Assembly: GCF_034670005.1 (NCBI RefSeq)
Contig: NZ_JAXMOH010000007.1
Coordinates: 124,001 to 188,000 of the forward strand
From: Thalassobius sp034670005
GTDB taxonomy: Bacteria; Pseudomonadota; Alphaproteobacteria; Rhodobacterales; Rhodobacteraceae
Direction: 5' to 3'
DNA: 64,000 bases
Below, piece after piece: positions 16,933-25,917 of the stretch (positions within the stretch are counted from its first letter, which is position 1; the number at the start of each line of letters is the position of its first letter). The position numbers were made by a program, and so were the translations under genes. A model generated the notes under the pieces. The model was not told the origin of the DNA and searched no databases. It worked only from the letters and a program-made list of their open reading frames with translations.

Positions 16933-18300
16933 TCAGCCTTTGACCTGATTGCCGTCGACGACCTGATCGCCCTTCAGGCCGATCGGCAGGCTATCAAGAT
17001 AGGTATTGGGCTGTTTGCCGTCGTAAGCGATACCGTCAATTACGTCCTCGGCAGGGGTCGCAGCTTTGTATCCATCGCTGTTCCAGGGGAAGTCGGCTTC
17101 GTTTGCCAGACCTTCGTCGACCAGCATACGGGCCGCTTCGAGATAGATTTCCGGCTTGTAGACCGACTTGGCCACTTCGTCATACCAGCTATCTGGTTTG
17201 GCTTCACCGATTTGGCCCCAGCGACGCATTTGCGTCAGGTACCAGACCGCATCGGAGTAGAACGGGTATGTGGCGTTGTAACGGAAGAATACGTTGAAAT
17301 CGGGCACGTCGCGCTTGTCGCCCTTTTCGTATTCGAATGTGCCGGTCATCGAATTGGCGATGACTTCGTAATCGGCGCCGACATATTCCGAACGGCTGAG
17401 GATTTCGACCGCTTCGGGGCGGTTGGCGTTGTCGTTCTCATCCAGCCACATCGCCGCGCGGATTAGGGCCTTGGTGATGGCGATGGTCGTGTTGGGATTT
17501 TCATGTTGGAACTCAGCGCTCAGTCCGAAGACTTTTTCGGGATTGTTCTTCCAAAGCTCGTAATCGGTGATGACCGGAACGCCGATGCCTTTGAACACCG
17601 CCTGCTGGTTCCACGGTTCACCGACGCAATAGCCATAGATGGTGCCGGCCTCCATCGTCGCGGGCATCTGCGGCGGTGGGGTCACTGACAGCAGCACGTC
17701 GGCGCCGATCTGACCGGTCACGTTGTCGGCGCTGTAATAACCCGGTTCCAGACCGCCCGCGGCCAGCCAGTAGCGCAATTCGTAGTTATGGGTCGACACA
17801 GGGAACACCATGCCCATGTTGAACGGCTTGCCTTCTTCCTTGTAAGCGTCGACCACCGGTTTCAGTGCGGACGCACTGATCGGATGGACCGGCTTGCCGT
17901 CAGCATCGGTGGGAACGTGTTCTTTCATCTGCGCCCAGATTTCGTTCGATACGGTGATGCCGTTGCCGTTCAGGTCCATCGAGAACGGGGTGATGATATG
18001 GGCTTCGGTGCCGAAGCCGATGGTCGCGGCCAGCGGCTGACCGGCCAGCATATGCGCGCCGTCGAGAGTGCCCGATATCACGCCATCAAGCAGAACCTTC
18101 CAGTTCGCCTGCGCTTCCAGCGTAACGAACAACCCTTCATCTTCGAAATAGCCCTTTTCATAGGCAACGGCCAAAGGTGCCATGTCTGTCAGCTTGATGA
18201 AGCCGAATTTCAGTTCATCCTTTTCGACGTCCAGCAGTTCTGCTGCCGCCGGTGTAACCAGCATGGTCGTGGCCGCGAGGATGGATGCGATGCGTTTCAT
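16933..18300 (-). CDS. nrtA: Nitrate-binding periplasmic protein of the ABC transporter
   Basis: 455 aa. The start ATG 18300 (GAGGAA 8-10 bases upstream) gives a clear signal peptide, MKRIASILAATTMLVTPAAA. Family features include FIKLTDMAPLAVAYEKGYFEDEGL, the GAHMLAGQPLAA segment and YGYCVGEPWNQQAV, all of the NrtA/CmpA ligand-binding fold. It binds nitrate in the periplasm and delivers it to NrtB. It is the first gene after the structured leader at 18301-18556, so its expression is probably the main target of NasT antitermination. The relationship to NasS (same fold, no signal peptide) is plain. Confidence 0.94.
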   Translation of the reverse strand: MKRIASILAATTMLVTPAAAELLDVEKDELKFGFIKLTDMAPLAVAYEKGYFEDEGLFVTLEAQANWKVLLDGVISGTLDGAHMLAGQPLAATIGFGTEAHIITPFSMDLNGNGITVSNEIWAQMKEHVPTDADGKPVHPISASALKPVVDAYKEEGKPFNMGMVFPVSTHNYELRYWLAAGGLEPGYYSADNVTGQIGADVLLSVTPPPQMPATMEAGTIYGYCVGEPWNQQAVFKGIGVPVITDYELWKNNPEKVFGLSAEFQHENPNTTIAITKALIRAAMWLDENDNANRPEAVEILSRSEYVGADYEVIANSMTGTFEYEKGDKRDVPDFNVFFRYNATYPFYSDAVWYLTQMRRWGQIGEAKPDSWYDEVAKSVYKPEIYLEAARMLVDEGLANEADFPWNSDGYKAATPAEDVIDGIAYDGKQPNTYLDSLPIGLKGDQVVDGNQVKG

Positions 18301-18556
18301 GATCTGTGGTTCCTCAGTTGGGTCCGAATTTCCAAAAACAAAAAAGCCGCTGACGCACACCGTATTGAAACGGCGGGTCGAGCGGCTTTGCTCCGGGTGT
18401 CCCGATCATCGGGGAATTCTGTGAAAAGACGAAACGCCCTTGCTTCGTCTTGTCTCTTTGTTGCGATCCGCGGCGTAGATCGCAACAGTTTAAGGCTGAA
18501 ACGGGGAAAAAATGCTGCACTGCCGCAAGGGCTGGGCTGGTTTGCCTATTTAGTAA
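18301..18556 (-). ncRNA. nas operon leader with hairpins, probable NasT (ANTAR) target
   Basis: The 256-bp gap between nasS and nrtA folds into several stem-loops on the minus strand. In 5' to 3' order: a perfect 10-bp stem TGTTGCGATC/GATCGCAACA (18459-18487); a 10-bp stem (one G-U) at 18426-18451 closing the hexaloop AAGGGC, which has A at position 1 and G at position 4 as in ANTAR-bound RNA hairpins; a short CCCGA/TCGGG hairpin near 18401-18413; then an intrinsic terminator just before nrtA. NasT-type ANTAR proteins are known to bind such leaders and prevent termination. The first hairpin has a 9-base loop rather than a canonical hexaloop, so the two-hairpin model fits only in part. Confidence 0.7.
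18334..18389 (-). terminator. Intrinsic terminator in the nas leader
   Basis: On the minus strand a 9-bp stem AAAGCCGCT/AGCGGCTTT (18389-18381 with 18351-18343) is followed by a run of T (TTTTTTGTTTTT). A small inner hairpin CCGT/ACGG lies in the loop. It ends about 33 bases before the nrtA start, so it would stop transcription of the nitrate genes unless an antiterminator, presumably NasT, intervenes. Confidence 0.8.
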
Positions 18557-19729
18557 TCAAACAGTTTCAGTTGGATCAAAAATTCGTCCATCGAAAAACT
18601 GATCTGGCAGCAAAAACAGCTTGCCCGATTCTGACGCGACCGCAGTTTCCCGGCTCAGAGACCCTTCGATTTTTTCGGAGGCACCGGGCAGATCGCTGGT
18701 GGTTCGCGACAAATGCTGACGGTGCAGATCGCTGCGAAACACCTCACGCGCTTTGCGCATGGCGTCGTCCCGGTCCAGCCCCATCCGCGCTGCGATCTGA
18801 CCACCGATCCATGCGGCTTGTGATTTCCACGGGAAGGTGGCGGCACCATCAAAAAATTCTACGAAGTGCGGTGTTTTGCGTTCACCGCCACGGGCGGAAA
18901 TGACCAGACGACCGGACAAAGCCCGGTCGATGATTTCCGCAGATACGCCCAGGTAATCGCCGCGCGACAGGATTTCAGCGGCGGTGGTGGTATTGCTGGA
19001 CTGTCCCAGCCAACGGCCCGCCCGCCAGACCGCGCGCATCAGGCGCCCGGTCAGGTCGGGATCGGTATCGGCCCAGCCCTTGCGGGTCGCCAGCACTTTT
19101 TCAGGGGCGAAGTTCCAGATTGCTTTGCCGGGCAACAGCAATTCACCGACCCCGTTTTCGACCGCGATAGATCCCCAAGGTTCACCGACGCAGAAGGCAT
19201 CGATTTCGCCATTCGCCAACGCCTGCGCCATCAACGGCGGCGGCACAGTGCGAATATCAAGCGCCTGCGGCGCAGGTAGTCCCAGCGAACTCAGCCAATA
19301 GAACAGCAGCTCGGCATGCATCGAAAACGGAAACGGCACCCCGATGCGCAACCTTTGGCCGGTGGTGATCAGGGCCTGACCTGCGGCGGTGGCATCCTTG
19401 AAATCGAACTTGTAGCCCTGTTCGCGCAGCCGCAGGGCGAGCTGAGGCGAAACACCGGTGACGTTGCCGTTGACCGACAGCACCGATAGCGCCTCCAGTT
19501 GCACTGGCATACCGCCAAGGCCAAGCGCAGTGGCAACCGGAACCGGGGCCAGCATATGCGCCGCTTCAATCTGGCCCATCGCCAGCAGATCGCGCAAGGT
19601 CGACCAGCTGGGGGCCTTGTGCAGTTTAAGTGCCAGTCCTTCTTCGTCGGCAAAGCCCAATTCACGCGCGATGATCAGCGGGGCTGCGTCGACCAGCGGA
19701 ATATATCCGGCGTTTAAAGTGATGCTCAT
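18557..19729 (-). CDS. nasS: Cytoplasmic nitrate/nitrite sensor NasS
   Basis: 390 aa of the NrtA/CmpA ligand-binding fold (AGYIPLVDAAPLIIARELGF, EAAHMLAPVPVATALG, DAFCVGEPWGSIAVENG) but with no signal peptide, as expected for NasS. Known NasS proteins bind nitrate or nitrite and hold NasT in an inactive complex until the ligand is present. The start ATG 19729 overlaps the nasT stop by 4 bases, and the leader it controls begins right after its stop. A CmpA-like role is unlikely because no transporter is attached and the protein stays in the cytoplasm. Confidence 0.9.
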   Translation of the reverse strand: MSITLNAGYIPLVDAAPLIIARELGFADEEGLALKLHKAPSWSTLRDLLAMGQIEAAHMLAPVPVATALGLGGMPVQLEALSVLSVNGNVTGVSPQLALRLREQGYKFDFKDATAAGQALITTGQRLRIGVPFPFSMHAELLFYWLSSLGLPAPQALDIRTVPPPLMAQALANGEIDAFCVGEPWGSIAVENGVGELLLPGKAIWNFAPEKVLATRKGWADTDPDLTGRLMRAVWRAGRWLGQSSNTTTAAEILSRGDYLGVSAEIIDRALSGRLVISARGGERKTPHFVEFFDGAATFPWKSQAAWIGGQIAARMGLDRDDAMRKAREVFRSDLHRQHLSRTTSDLPGASEKIEGSLSRETAVASESGKLFLLPDQFFDGRIFDPTETV

Positions 19730-20310
19730 GACAGCAGCCCTGCCGTGGTCACCAGCGCCTGCGCCACTTCGATCACCTTTTTGCCCTGATCCATCGCGGC
19801 CTTGCGCAGCAGGGCATAGGCTTCGTCCTCGGACAAACCGCGCGCCTTCATCAGGATGCCCTTGGCACGATCAAGCGTTTTGCGTTCTTCGAGTGCCTGC
19901 TTGGTTGCTTCCAGTTCGGTGCGCATCCGATGGAACATGTGAAACCGGGTAATGGCGGCGTCGAGGATCGGTTTAAGCCGGTCTGCGCGCATCCCGTCCA
20001 CCACATAGGCTGACACGCCCGCCTCGATCGCAGCCTTGGTCAGGGTGTCGTCGGACTGATCGACGAACATCGCCACCGGACGTTCCATCGGACCAGAGGC
20101 GATTGCCAGTTCTTCTAACGTATCGCGTGACGGGTTGGTCATATCGATCAGTACAATATCAGGACTCAGGCTGGCGACGCGCCGGGCCAGACCGGATTCC
20201 TCGGCAATGACCGAGATTTCGTAATCGCCCGAAAGAGACAACGAATCCACGATCTGCATGGCGCGTTCGCGGTCCTTTTCGACGATGATGATGGAAAGCT
20301 TCTTTGACAC
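19726..20310 (-). CDS. nasT: ANTAR-domain antiterminator NasT
   Basis: 194 aa. An N-terminal receiver-like domain (LSIIIVEKDRERAMQIVDSL; VLIDMTNPSRDTLEEL) is followed by a C-terminal ANTAR RNA-binding domain from about residue 130 (LEERKTLDRAKGILMKARGL, EDEAYALLRKAAMDQGKKV). Family members bind hairpins in nas leader RNA and block the terminator. The start is a GTG at 20310, with AGGA 12 bases upstream. It is the first gene of the nasTS pair, 172 bp downstream of nadC. A weak promoter candidate (TTGACC at 20422-20417, TCATAT 18 bases on) lies in that gap. Confidence 0.9.
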   Translation of the reverse strand: MSKKLSIIIVEKDRERAMQIVDSLSLSGDYEISVIAEESGLARRVASLSPDIVLIDMTNPSRDTLEELAIASGPMERPVAMFVDQSDDTLTKAAIEAGVSAYVVDGMRADRLKPILDAAITRFHMFHRMRTELEATKQALEERKTLDRAKGILMKARGLSEDEAYALLRKAAMDQGKKVIEVAQALVTTAGLLS

Positions 20311-20482
20311 GGGCGCGCTGTTTCCTGTTCCGTCTGGTGTTGTGCCGCTGAGACAGGGGTCGGTACAATGCCAACAATAAGGAAATGCGCCGATATGAGG
20401 CGAAATATCCCGTTTCGGTCAAAAAATAGGCATTTAGGGTTGGCTTGAAGCGTTTCCCGCGCCGGCAAACGCCGGGGCCAGA

Positions 20483-21334
20483 TCAGAAATCCAGCCCAAG
20501 ATCCAAGGTTTGTGCCGAATGGGTCAGCGCGCCGGAAGAAATGTAATCGACCCCGGTCGCGGCGACCTCGGCAATCCGGTCGAGCGTCATGTTCCCTGAG
20601 GCTTCCAGCACCAGACGGCCGTCGGTGATCGCAACCGCCTGTCGCAGCGTGGCCGTGTCCATATTGTCGAGCAGGACCACATCAGCGCCACCAGTTTCCA
20701 GCACCTCTTGCAACTGGTCCAGCCGGTCGACTTCGATTTCCACCCGAACCATATGGCTTGCATGGGCCTTGGTCGCCTCCAGCACCGCGCGCACACCGCC
20801 TGCGGCTGCGATATGATTGTCCTTGATCAGGATCGCGTCGGACAGGCTGAAACGATGGTTAAAACCACCGCCATGCAGTACCGCCTGCTTTTCCACGATA
20901 CGAAGTCCGGGGGTGGTTTTCCGGGTGCAGGTAATGCGGGCCTTGTGCCCCTTGGTCTGCTGTACGAAGCCCTGCGTTTTGGTGGCGATGCCGCTCAGCC
21001 GTCCGGCAAAATTCAACGCCACCCGTTCCGCCGACAGGATCGATGCGGCCGCGCCGTCGATTTCCATCAGCGTGTCGCCTTTGGCAATGGCATCGCCATC
21101 CCGCTTCAGCGTGGTGATCTGCAATGACGGGTCGACCAGCCGAAACGCGATCTCTGCGATCTGCATCCCAGAGACGACGCCATTTTCGCGCGCGTTCAAT
21201 CGCGCTTTGTAGGTCACATCGGCCGGGATGACCGCCCGGGTCGTGATGTCGCCGTAGGTTCCCAGATCCTCCATCAGCGCATGTTTGACCAGCGGTTCAA
21301 GGATCAGGTCGGGGAGAGAGGCATAAGAATTCAT
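20483..21334 (-). CDS. nadC: Nicotinate-nucleotide diphosphorylase (carboxylating)
   Basis: 283 aa. NadC converts quinolinate and PRPP to nicotinate mononucleotide, the third step of de novo NAD synthesis. Family motifs are LMEDLGTYGDITTRAVIP, GIATKTQGFVQ, TCTRKTTPGLRIVEKQAVLHGGG (as two adjacent blocks), IKDNHIAAAGG and VLLDNMD. The start overlaps the nadB stop by 4 bases, and the gene is the last of nadA-nadB-nadC. Confidence 0.96.
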   Translation of the reverse strand: MNSYASLPDLILEPLVKHALMEDLGTYGDITTRAVIPADVTYKARLNARENGVVSGMQIAEIAFRLVDPSLQITTLKRDGDAIAKGDTLMEIDGAAASILSAERVALNFAGRLSGIATKTQGFVQQTKGHKARITCTRKTTPGLRIVEKQAVLHGGGFNHRFSLSDAILIKDNHIAAAGGVRAVLEATKAHASHMVRVEIEVDRLDQLQEVLETGGADVVLLDNMDTATLRQAVAITDGRLVLEASGNMTLDRIAEVAATGVDYISSGALTHSAQTLDLGLDF

Positions 21335-22902
21335 GCGGTTTCCTTTGCGATCTTGTCGCGCAGCGCCAGTGCTTCACTGAGAGTCAGCATGCTACGGTGG
21401 CCTGTGTCGCCCTTGGGGGCAGGGAAATCACTGCGGTAATGCGCCCCGCGGGATTCTTCGCGCAGGAGCGCGGCTGCGGCGATCAATGTGGCGGTGGCGG
21501 TCATGTTCACAAAACCCGGGCAATCGATATTGTCAGCCTCCAGCTTGGCAATGGTCGTCAGGGCCAGTTTCAACCCATCTGCATCACGCACCACACCGAC
21601 ATTATTCGTCATGCAGCGACGCAGCCGGTCAACAGCATTGGCATCTGGCGAAATGCCCCCGGGTTGGAAATCCGGGGCGATTTCGGGCGCGGTCAACGGG
21701 CGGGTATCCAGTGCGGACTCAATCCCGACGGCGCAGATCCGGGCATAGACCAGAGCCTCCAACAGCCCGTTCGAAGCCAGGCGGTTGGCGCCGTGCAATC
21801 CGGTCGAAGACGCTTCGCCGCATACCCAGAGGTTCCCCAAGCTGGCCTTGCCATTCTGATCCGTGGCGATGCCACCCATGTGATAATGCGCGGCGGCAGC
21901 CACGGGGATCGGATCACGTACCGGGTCGATTCCTGCGCGGGCGCAGGCTTCGGCGACGGATGGGAACTGGGTCAGCACCTTTTCGCCCAGAACCGCGCGG
22001 GTATCCAGCATCGGGCGCTTGCCGGCCTGAGTCTGCGCATAAATAGCACGGGCAACGATATCGCGCGGGGCCAGTTCTGCATCGGGATGGATCGCGGTCA
22101 TGAACCGTTCGCCATCGGAATTGATCAACGTGGCACCTTCGCCGCGCAACGCTTCGGTGGCCAGCGGCGCGGGGTCTTCGCCCATATCGATGGCGGTGGG
22201 GTGGAATTGCACAAATTCGGCATCTGCAATAACTGCACCGACACGCGCAGCCATGCCGATCACCTGACCACGGATACGGGCCGGGTTGGTGGTCAGCTTG
22301 TATAGACCGCCAGAGCCGCCGCCGGCCATCAGATAGGCGGCACCTCGCAGCACGATCGGTTGCGATCGGTTTTCGGAAGACGTTTCGATCCTGACCCCAG
22401 TCACGGTGCCATTTTCGACCTCGAGCCCCGAGGCCATTACGCCTTCCAATACCTGGATCGAGGGCGTTCGTAGCACCTGAGCGATCAGCGCCTTCATGAT
22501 CTCGGCCCCGGCCTGATCGCCCTTGACCCGGACCACACGGGCGAAACTGTGCGCCGCTTCGCGCGACAACACGTAACCGCCCTTGTCGTCGCGGTCGAAC
22601 GGTGTGCCCAAATCGGTCAGGTTGAGGATATGTTCGTGCGCTTCGCGGGTGACTTGGGCTGCGACCTGCGGATCAACGGTTCCCGCTCCAGCGCGCATCG
22701 TGTCAGAGGAATGGCTTTTGGGGCTGTCGGCGGGATTCATCGCGGCTGCGACACCGCCCTGGGCCCAGGCCGAACTGGCCCCTTCGCCCAGCGTTTCGGG
22801 CGAAATCATCACCACCGGCCGCGGTGCCAGTTTCAGAGCCGCATAGAGCGCACCCATGCCTGCGCCGACGATGACGACGCGATCGGTGGTGATTTCCTGC
22901 AT
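21331..22902 (-). CDS. nadB: L-aspartate oxidase
   Basis: 523 aa flavoprotein that oxidises L-aspartate to iminoaspartate. The FAD motif is VVIVGAGMGALYAALKL; others are SSAWAQGGVAAAM, RGEGATLINSDGERFM, AAAHYHMGGIATDQNG and CGEASSTGLHGANRLASN. It lies 12 bp downstream of nadA and overlaps nadC. The FAD-binding start, ATG 22902, is the only sensible choice. Confidence 0.96.
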   Translation of the reverse strand: MQEITTDRVVIVGAGMGALYAALKLAPRPVVMISPETLGEGASSAWAQGGVAAAMNPADSPKSHSSDTMRAGAGTVDPQVAAQVTREAHEHILNLTDLGTPFDRDDKGGYVLSREAAHSFARVVRVKGDQAGAEIMKALIAQVLRTPSIQVLEGVMASGLEVENGTVTGVRIETSSENRSQPIVLRGAAYLMAGGGSGGLYKLTTNPARIRGQVIGMAARVGAVIADAEFVQFHPTAIDMGEDPAPLATEALRGEGATLINSDGERFMTAIHPDAELAPRDIVARAIYAQTQAGKRPMLDTRAVLGEKVLTQFPSVAEACARAGIDPVRDPIPVAAAAHYHMGGIATDQNGKASLGNLWVCGEASSTGLHGANRLASNGLLEALVYARICAVGIESALDTRPLTAPEIAPDFQPGGISPDANAVDRLRRCMTNNVGVVRDADGLKLALTTIAKLEADNIDCPGFVNMTATATLIAAAALLREESRGAHYRSDFPAPKGDTGHRSMLTLSEALALRDKIAKETA

Positions 22903-22914
22903 CTAACGCGGTTC

Positions 22915-23967
22915 CTAAATGCCCAGCTGTTTCGACAGATCGATCATCCGCTGTACTGCCAGCCGTGCCTTTTCCGCGACCGCCTTATCGACCTCGACCG
23001 GCGTGGTCATGGTGTGCAGTGAATAGAGCACCTTTTCCAGCGTGATTTTCTTCATGAAGGGGCACATGTTGCAGGGGCCAACGAAATCGACTTCCGGAAG
23101 CGCGTCGGAAATGTTGGAGGCCATCGAACATTCGGTCACCAGCATCGCCTTTTGCGGTTTTTCGCGCTCGACAAAGGAAATGATGCCGCTGGTCGATCCG
23201 GAATAATCTGCCTCGGCCACCACGTCGGGCGGGCATTCGGGATGCGCGATGATGCGGGTGCCCGGATTCCATTCGCGGAATTCTATCAGGTCCTGCGCGG
23301 TGTATTGTTCGTGCACGATGCACGACCCTTCCCACCAGACGATACGCTTGCCCGGCACCTGTTTCGCTACGTTCTGCGCCAGATACTGGTCGGGGGTCAT
23401 GATCACGGTGTCGCTGTCCTGCGCCGCCACGATCTGGGCTGCGTTGGAAGAGGTGCAGCAGATATCCGAGGCCGCTTTCACGTCGGCGGTGGTGTTCACA
23501 TAGGTGACGACCGGCGCGCCGGGATATTTCGCGCGCATCTGTGCGATGCCCGCAGGGGTGATGGATTCAGCCAGCGAACAGCCTGCTTCCATATCCGGCA
23601 TCAGCACGGTTTTCGCCGGGTTCAGGATTTTCGAAGTCTCGGCCATGAAATGCACACCGCATTGCACGATCACATCTTCTTCGACCTCGGTCGCTTTGAT
23701 TGCAAGTTGCAGGCTGTCTCCGACGAAATCCGCCACCCCGTGATAGATGTCGGGGGTCATGTAATTATGCGCCAGAATGACAGCCCCGCGCTTTTTCTTC
23801 AGCGCGTTGATCGCCACTACATACGGGGCATAGATGGCCCAGTCAGCCGGTGTGACGACGCGGTTCATTCGGGCGTAAATATCTTTGGTGGCCTCAGCCA
23901 AATCCACCGACGGGGCGAGATCATAGTGTTCCGCCAGTCCGGCACGAACGGTCATGAGATCGAGCAA
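22915..23967 (-). CDS. nadA: Quinolinate synthase A
   Basis: 350 aa if started at TTG 23967, where GGAGG lies 8 bases upstream; the ATG at 23955 is 20 bases from that motif and would give 346 aa. Much longer in-frame extensions run into the marR end and are unlikely. NadA condenses iminoaspartate with dihydroxyacetone phosphate and needs a [4Fe-4S] cluster; candidate ligands are in CGVHFMAE, DICCTSSNA and GPCNMCPFM. The 160-bp gap to marR carries the operon promoter, which I could not pin down. Confidence 0.94.
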   Translation of the reverse strand: MLDLMTVRAGLAEHYDLAPSVDLAEATKDIYARMNRVVTPADWAIYAPYVVAINALKKKRGAVILAHNYMTPDIYHGVADFVGDSLQLAIKATEVEEDVIVQCGVHFMAETSKILNPAKTVLMPDMEAGCSLAESITPAGIAQMRAKYPGAPVVTYVNTTADVKAASDICCTSSNAAQIVAAQDSDTVIMTPDQYLAQNVAKQVPGKRIVWWEGSCIVHEQYTAQDLIEFREWNPGTRIIAHPECPPDVVAEADYSGSTSGIISFVEREKPQKAMLVTECSMASNISDALPEVDFVGPCNMCPFMKKITLEKVLYSLHTMTTPVEVDKAVAEKARLAVQRMIDLSKQLGI

Positions 23968-24127
23968 CCAACTATCCTCCAGCAATAGCTTGGAGCGTTG
24001 ATATATGTGGAAACTACGGTATTTGCTAGCGCTATTCGCGTTTGCGGCAATTGATCTTGCGCTCCCCGATGCCGTGGAAAACTCTGGCAATGCCTGTTGT
24101 GTGTCGCGCAAATGAGGTGGCGGGGCC

Positions 24128-24595
24128 TTAGTCACCTTTCGGGCGCATCAATGGGGCCCGGCTCAACAGATTGCCGGCATCGACCGTTTTCTGCATCAGT
24201 CGCAGCATTTCACTACGTTCATCGGCGCTCAATCCCGCCAGAATATCCGTTTGCAGCGACCAGACGAGCGGCGTGACATCTTGCAGCAGATCGTGACCCT
24301 TGTCTGTTAGGTTAAGAACCTTGGCGCGGCGGTCACTCGGGCTTGTTCTGCGTTCGATCAGCCCCTTGTTCTGCAATCGGTCCAGAACTGCCCCCATTGT
24401 CACCCGGTCATGCCCGATCAACCCGGCCAGCGTGGCTTGATCGACCTGTGGATTGGTTGCGAGTGCAGACAATGCGCTGAACTGCACCGGGGTCACATCG
24501 AAGCCGGCCTCGCGCATGCGTTCGCTGAAAACCGATACGGAAATCTGGTTTAGTCGTCGGATCAGGTGACCCGCCATGCCGTAGAGTTCCAGCAC
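24128..24595 (-). CDS. MarR-family transcriptional regulator
   Basis: 155 aa from a GTG start at 24595 with AAAGGA 8 bases upstream. It has the winged-helix MarR pattern: FSALSALATNPQVDQATLAGL, then RVTMGAVLDRLQNKGLIERRTSPSDRRAKVL with the conserved D-R wing. It is divergent from the fumarylacetoacetase-family gene and probably controls it. MarR proteins of this type usually repress catabolic genes for aromatic acids and release DNA on binding a phenolic ligand; the ligand here is unknown. Confidence 0.88.
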   Translation of the reverse strand: MLELYGMAGHLIRRLNQISVSVFSERMREAGFDVTPVQFSALSALATNPQVDQATLAGLIGHDRVTMGAVLDRLQNKGLIERRTSPSDRRAKVLNLTDKGHDLLQDVTPLVWSLQTDILAGLSADERSEMLRLMQKTVDAGNLLSRAPLMRPKGD

Positions 24596-24881
24596 TGCTT
24601 TTGTCCTTTGAGTTTCGTAGTCCTGAGACGTGTTGTGACAGCATATAATCGATAATCTGACGAGTTTGCTAATAATTAGAATGCTTATATTGAAGTGATC
24701 TCGTCCAATGCGCGCATGTTAGGGTCGCTTCGGCACCCCGTTCATGTTTAGCTGCCTTCCATGTCGTGACGGGACGTGATGTAACGATAGGGAATGGAGC
24801 GCGGATTGAATATGGCCTCGAAGCCGTTTTAGAGAGCACCCCCATGACCGTAAGCTTTTACAATAAAGAGGAAAGCGCAAG
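24596..24881. promoter_or_regulatory. Divergent control region between marR and the FAH-family gene
   Basis: The 286-bp gap contains an AT-rich block (24640-24690) with an 11-bp palindrome CTAATAATTAG at 24669-24679, a plausible MarR operator. Near the plus-strand gene there is a 13-codon ORF (24844-24885, MTVSFYNKEESAR) whose stop overlaps the next start as ATGA; it covers the ribosome-binding site and might couple translation. No confident -35/-10 pair was found. Confidence 0.4.
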
Positions 24882-25577
24882 ATGAGTGGCTATCTTTTCG
24901 CTCCCCCCAAGGTTCATTCCGTCCCGGTAAAGGGTGAGACGGAGGAATACCCGATCAACCGCATTTTTTGTGTCGGCCGAAATTACGCCGCCCATGCCGC
25001 TGAAATGGGCGGGGAGGTTGACCGCGATGCGCCGTGGTATTTCACCAAATCCCCGACCGCGCATGTCGCCAGCGATACGACCGTGCCCTATCCGCCGGGC
25101 ACCGAGAATTTTCACTATGAAATGGAATTGGCATTGGTGCTGGGCGCGCCGGTGTTCCGCGCGGATGAGACCGAGGCGAAGGCGGCGATCTACGGCTATG
25201 GATGCGCTTTGGACATGACACGCCGGGACCGGCAACAGGATGGCAAGGACCATCGCCGCCCTTGGGATCTGGGCAAGGATGTCGAAAACAGCGCGGTGAT
25301 GGCACCGCTGACGCGGGCGTCCGACTGGCACCCGGAGGGGCAACGCATCCATCTGGAGGTCAACGGTGAAACGAAACAGGACGCAACACTGAAAGACATG
25401 GTATGGACCGTGGCCGAGATCGTGTCGCATCTATCAAGATTTTATCACCTGTCGCCCGGCGATGTGATCATGACCGGCACCCCGGCGGGGGTTGGCCCTG
25501 TGGTGGCGGGTGACAAGATCACCGGCGGGATTGACGGGCTGGATCCGATCGCACTGACATTGGGTGATCCAGAGTAA
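24882..25577 (+). CDS. Fumarylacetoacetate hydrolase-family protein (fumarylpyruvate hydrolase-like)
   Basis: 231 aa. The FAH fold is shown by INRIFCVGRNYAAHAAEMG, the metal-binding YEMELALVLG region, GCALDMTRRDRQ and GDVIMTGTPAGVGPV. Size and the residues around ALDMTRRD match fumarylpyruvate/maleylpyruvate-type hydrolases of the gentisate pathway, for example NagK, but other acylpyruvases are equally possible. The start has AAAGAGG 10-14 bases upstream. A divergent MarR regulator supports a catabolic role. A strong terminator follows at 25660. Confidence 0.85.
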   Translation: MSGYLFAPPKVHSVPVKGETEEYPINRIFCVGRNYAAHAAEMGGEVDRDAPWYFTKSPTAHVASDTTVPYPPGTENFHYEMELALVLGAPVFRADETEAKAAIYGYGCALDMTRRDRQQDGKDHRRPWDLGKDVENSAVMAPLTRASDWHPEGQRIHLEVNGETKQDATLKDMVWTVAEIVSHLSRFYHLSPGDVIMTGTPAGVGPVVAGDKITGGIDGLDPIALTLGDPE

Positions 25578-25659
25578 CGTCTGGGAACAGAACCTAGAGT
25601 GTCGCCGGACTGGCTTGTGCGACTGCGTCGGACGGACAAGTAACCATTCAATTCCTACG

Positions 25660-25686
25660 AAAAAGGACCCTTTCGGCCCTTTTTTT
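25660..25686 (+). terminator. Intrinsic terminator after the FAH-family gene
   Basis: AAAAAGG and CC pair with GG and CCTTTTT around a CTTTC loop with one A-C mismatch, followed by a T-run. It lies 83 bases beyond the stop of the FAH-family gene. Confidence 0.8.
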
Positions 25687-25827
25687 CTGTGCGGTTACGG
25701 GACTTCCGTTTCCAATGATGGGGCGCTACCCTGCTCGACGAGGGGCGCTATGTATCCGGGTCAGATTGGTATGCCGGGGGTGAAGGATCAGGGCCCGGTC
25801 GGCAAAGGACATTGACCGGGTCGGGCA

Positions 25828-25902
25828 GGGGGCGCTGCCCCCCGCGTTGAACCCCTTTGGAGTTTCAACGCTTCCCCCCGGAGTATTTTGACCAAGATGA
25901 AA
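25828..25902 (+). repeat. Modular intergenic repeat, copy 1 (upstream of hypF)
   Basis: Three modules in order: GGGGGCGCTGCCCCC (25828-25842), a stem GCGTTGAA/TTCAACGC (25844-25871), and CCCCCGGAGTATTTTGACC leading into AAGATGAA. A second copy with the same order stands upstream of hypE. From memory, similar CCCCCGGAGTATTT-type elements recur in Rhodobacteraceae genomes; this needs a search. The function is unknown. Confidence 0.65.
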
Positions 25903-25917
25903 CAGGAGAGATCACTG

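Larger units (their letters stand above)
25578..25917. other. 340-bp gap between the FAH-family gene and hypF
   Basis: From left to right: the FAH-gene terminator (25660-25686), about 140 bp in which I see no gene or clear signal, then copy 1 of a modular repeat (25828-25902) that ends just before hypF. Only short, unsupported frames occur. Confidence 0.6.

Noticed and set aside
20311..20482. NtrC-type or sigma-54 promoter upstream of nasT
   Set aside because: No GG-N10-GC element or convincing dyad was found; only a weak sigma-70-like match remains.
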